From CBDCIS01 sp965217565 (GTDB lineage Bacteria; Chloroflexota; Dehalococcoidia; Lucifugimonadales; CATOSD01): a DNA stretch of 64,000 bases. Shown here piece by piece: positions 62,033 through 64,000 of this stretch. The notes beneath the pieces are model-generated. The model was not told the origin of the DNA. It searched no databases and worked only from the letters and a program-made list of their open reading frames with translations. The stretch covers positions 186,001-250,000 of the forward strand of contig CBDCIS010000001.1 in assembly GCA_965217565.1 (NCBI GenBank), given 5' to 3'. Every line of letters starts with the position of its first letter. Position 1 is the stretch's first letter. The translations under genes and the position numbers were made by a program.

Positions 62033-62217
62033 AGACCTGGGTCCACTCGTCGAAGGGCAGGTTGGTGGTGACTGGGACCGAGTCTCTCTCGTATCTCTGG
62101 CTGAAGACCTCGAAGGGGAGCTAGGCGCCGGCCTCGGAGAGTCGGACGAAGCCTAGCTCGTCGATGATTAGCGGGTTGAGCCGCGACAACTGCCACTGGA
62201 GGTTAGGCAGCCTTCTC
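62033..62217 (-). pseudogene. IS21-family istB relic, 3' part
   Basis: The minus strand reads RRLPNLQWQLSRLNPLIIDE, LGFVRLSEAGA, stop, LPFEVFSQRYERDSVPVTTN and LPFDEWTQV, matching the Walker B half of the IstB ATPase. It has in-frame stops, is cut at its 3' end by the IS5 element at 62032, and joins the 5' part across the IS630 element. Confidence 0.85.
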
Positions 62218-62219
62218 TA

Positions 62220-63454
62220 GTGGTTCAACTTTTTTGTATTGATGGGTAGAGTGACTTTAGCTTGATGCGCGCATCCTCGGTAGTGAAGCGCCAATCCACT
62301 CGTATAACATCCCGGTTGCGTTGATTCTGCCAAGCATTGACCTCGCCGCGCAGGATGTCTTGATTGGCAATCCGTCGGTCCAGGCACTGTCGAGCCAGCA
62401 CACCGATCTCTATCTCCGCCATATTCAACCAACTCCCGTGTTTGGGAGTGTAGTGTATCTCCAGTCGCTCAGCTATACGCCTCGCCTCAGCAGGCTCGAA
62501 TGCCTCGTATAGCGAGGACAGCTTGTGAGTGTTGAGATTGTCCATTACCAGCACGATCCGGTCTCTGTCAGGGTAGTCCTCGTCGACCAGTTTCTTTATC
62601 ACATGCGCCCAGTCCACCTTCGTGCGGCGCTCTCTGAGCTCGACTCGGCGCCATCCGTCCAACGGTGCAAACAGCATGAACAGGCTGCTCACTCCATTGC
62701 GCTCGTATTCGTAGTCGTATGCCGCCGATAAGCCGGGCGCTGTGGGACGCGGCACTCGCGTCTCCTTGACTTGCTGTTTGCTCGTCTCATCCATGCACAC
62801 CAGAACCTCATTCCCATCGTACGGCCGTTGGTAGACCTCCAGTACGTCTTCCATCGCGCACACAAACTCCGCGCTCTGACCGGGCGGGATGCACCAACTC
62901 TGCTTCAGCCACGGCTTCAGCTCGTTTTTTTAAGCGCCTGGCGAACCGTCTCGGCGCTAATGGTCTCGACTATCTCACACTCGACCAACTCGTCAGCCAA
63001 CAGCTTCAGGGTCCAACTGGCACGCCCCTCCGGCGGTTCCCTGCAGGCCATCGCTATCAACCGTGCTTCACCTTCGCCGTCCAGTCTCTTTTGACGCCGA
63101 CGCAGTTGCTTTTTGCGATTCAGCGCAGACTCGACCCCCTCCTCCACACAGCGCTTGCGTATTCGCTCGACCGTTGACTGTCCCACACCGAGCGCGCTGG
63201 TGATGTCCGCGTCCTTCATTCCCCCGTCCGAGCGTGACTCATCGCTCATCAGCAGAATGCGCGCATGGGTCTGTTTGTACGCCGCAGACCGACCGCGTGA
63301 GACCAAGCCGTTGAGTTCCTGTTGTTCGTCGGTAGTCAGTCTGATACGGTACTTCTTGGTAGACATCATGGTTCCTCCTCGGTTCAACGTTACGATTGAA
63401 CCCCCAAGAGCAACAATGACTATCATGGTCTTCATTTCAATGATGTTGGACCAC
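62220..63454 (-). mobile_element. IS630-family insertion sequence
   Basis: A 1235-bp element flanked by TA on both sides (62218-62219 and 63455-63456), the standard IS630/Tc1 target. The ends read GTGGTTCAAC and, inverted, GTGGTCCAAC, then diverge. It lies inside the istB relic in the same transcriptional direction. A lone copy of its left end is at 22191. Confidence 0.88.
62225..63369 (-). CDS. IS630-family transposase, expressed by -1 frameshift
   Basis: The first frame (63369-62917) has an HTH region: LVSRGRSAAYKQTHARILLM, ADITSALGVGQSTVERIRKR. At a run of seven A on the minus strand (62931-62925) a -1 shift gives NELKPWLKQSWCIPPGQSAE and joins the second frame, which has the catalytic residues in VCMDETSKQQ, LVMDNLNTH and GSWLNMAEIEIGVL. 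The A7 run is a known IS630-type slippery site. The start ATG has GAGGAGG upstream. Confidence 0.88.
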
Positions 63455-63456
63455 TA

Positions 63457-63800
63457 GTCCTTGGCCTCCATGAGTTCTCGGACGACGGCGGCGCTTGTGG
63501 GGCATCCAACAGACTTTCCCCGTGACAGGCGACCAGGGCCAATCCCAGGGCAACGTGGATCTGCCGGTGCCGCTGGCGATGATGTTTACCCACCGCTGGA
63601 TGTTTTCGTTCCTGGTCAGTTGCTTATTCAACGAAGGTATGGACAGGAAGTCGAAGGTGTCCAGACTCTTAACGGCGGGGAATCCGGCCACCCTGATCCG
63701 GCACTGAACCACGCACTGGTGCCGGTCAATAAGTTCCAGTTCTGCGAGGCGGAGCAGGTAGTCGGGATGGTCCGCGCACTGGGCGACCGGCTTGCGGTAC
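63457..63800 (-). pseudogene. IS21-family istB relic, 5' part
   Basis: The minus strand reads HPDYLLRLAELELIDRHQCV, then AGFPAVKSLDTFDFLSIPSL with NKQLT, and after frameshifts ALGLALVACHG and SAAVVRELMEAKD, the order of an IstB N-terminal half. The Walker A region is damaged (IIASGTGRSTLP). The first residues of IstB are missing near 63800. It continues at 62217 on the other side of the IS630 element. Confidence 0.82.
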
Positions 63801-63806
63801 CGCCTT

Positions 63807-64000
63807 TCAGCGGGCGGGTTTCGCGGGTTGATGCGCCAAAAGGAAGTCGCGCACCTGGTTTATCGTCTTGGCGAACATGTCCTCTGACTCCTTCCATGGA
63901 TATGCCGTCACCTGGGCTTTAGGTGCCAACGCCACCAGGTCCATGGCGGCCTCGTAAGAGTGCGCCGGAGTGTCATCAGGCATGACCAGCATCGGTGTCT
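63807..64000 (-). CDS. Alpha/beta-hydrolase, C-terminal fragment
   Basis: The last 64 codons of a gene that starts beyond the window. PMLVMPDDTPAHSYEAAMDL, VALAPKAQVTAYPWKES and INQVRDFLLAHQPA match the final strands and helices of alpha/beta hydrolases in which the Asp of the triad sits in MPDDTPAH and the His follows PDD. The rest, including the nucleophile, is not visible. It ends just before the istB relic, whose arrival may have marked this end of the gene. Confidence 0.65.
   Translation of the reverse strand, partial: TPMLVMPDDTPAHSYEAAMDLVALAPKAQVTAYPWKESEDMFAKTINQVRDFLLAHQPAKPAR

Overview
The window looks like chromosomal DNA of an uncultured Chloroflexota bacterium, most like the SAR202/Dehalococcoidia side of that phylum. 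This is inference from: GC-rich coding sequence; several family III CoA-transferases, luciferase-like and F420-type oxidoreductases; a K+-dependent membrane pyrophosphatase; a solitary 23S rRNA gene with no 16S or 5S beside it; and many palindromic intergenic repeats. No 16S gene is present, so the phylum is not proven. Promoters read as ordinary sigma70 sites: seven good TTGAC-type/TATAAT-type pairs with a 17-bp spacer were found.

Layout. 1-3138: tail of a carboxymuconolactone decarboxylase-like gene, two adjacent CoA-transferase genes and a small coiled-coil membrane protein. 3242-16304: amidohydrolase, glutamate synthase (gltB-gltD, long leader), a VOC protein and a polar amino-acid ABC transporter operon (SBP-permease-permease-ATPase). 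16388-22944: MITE-like repeats around a DUF2461 gene, a ThiE fusion, a DUF5678/retropepsin pair, a nitronate monooxygenase-like enzyme, a PHP protein and a translin-family protein. 23075-28484: hppA, tRNA-Leu, dnaN, a cupredoxin lipoprotein and lexA with a clear promoter/operator. 28803-35817: HAD protein, a second CoA-transferase pair, F420-type PPOX protein, S9 peptidase, PhzF-like protein and rpiB. 36024-38598: a small island of HigBA, two HicB-like proteins and a UDG-like gene, the last lying between tRNA-fMet and a 62-bp copy of its 3' part, then a 45-aa membrane protein. 38738-41870: 23S rRNA on the minus strand with its own promoter and an intrinsic terminator in the leader. 42178-48113: two luciferase-like oxidoreductases, a BNR-repeat protein, a VapBC-like pair, a lone ComD-like TPP subunit, DUF5679 and cupin proteins.

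48422-58128 is the most coherent unit: a promoter and SAM-I riboswitch with terminator lead into mtnA-mtnP-rhodanese-PfkB kinase-ahcY-thioesterase-metK-phosphohexomutase-MFS. MetK makes SAM; AhcY removes SAH and releases adenosine, which the PfkB kinase may phosphorylate; MtnP and MtnA begin MTA salvage. polA follows with its own promoter. The right end (61182-63800) is a nest of insertion sequences: an IS21-type istB relic split by an IS630 element and cut by an IS5-family element, next to the end of an alpha/beta-hydrolase gene.

Start codons were moved inward from the longest ORF wherever a Shine-Dalgarno motif and family alignment agreed. Functions rest on remembered family motifs; no database search was run.
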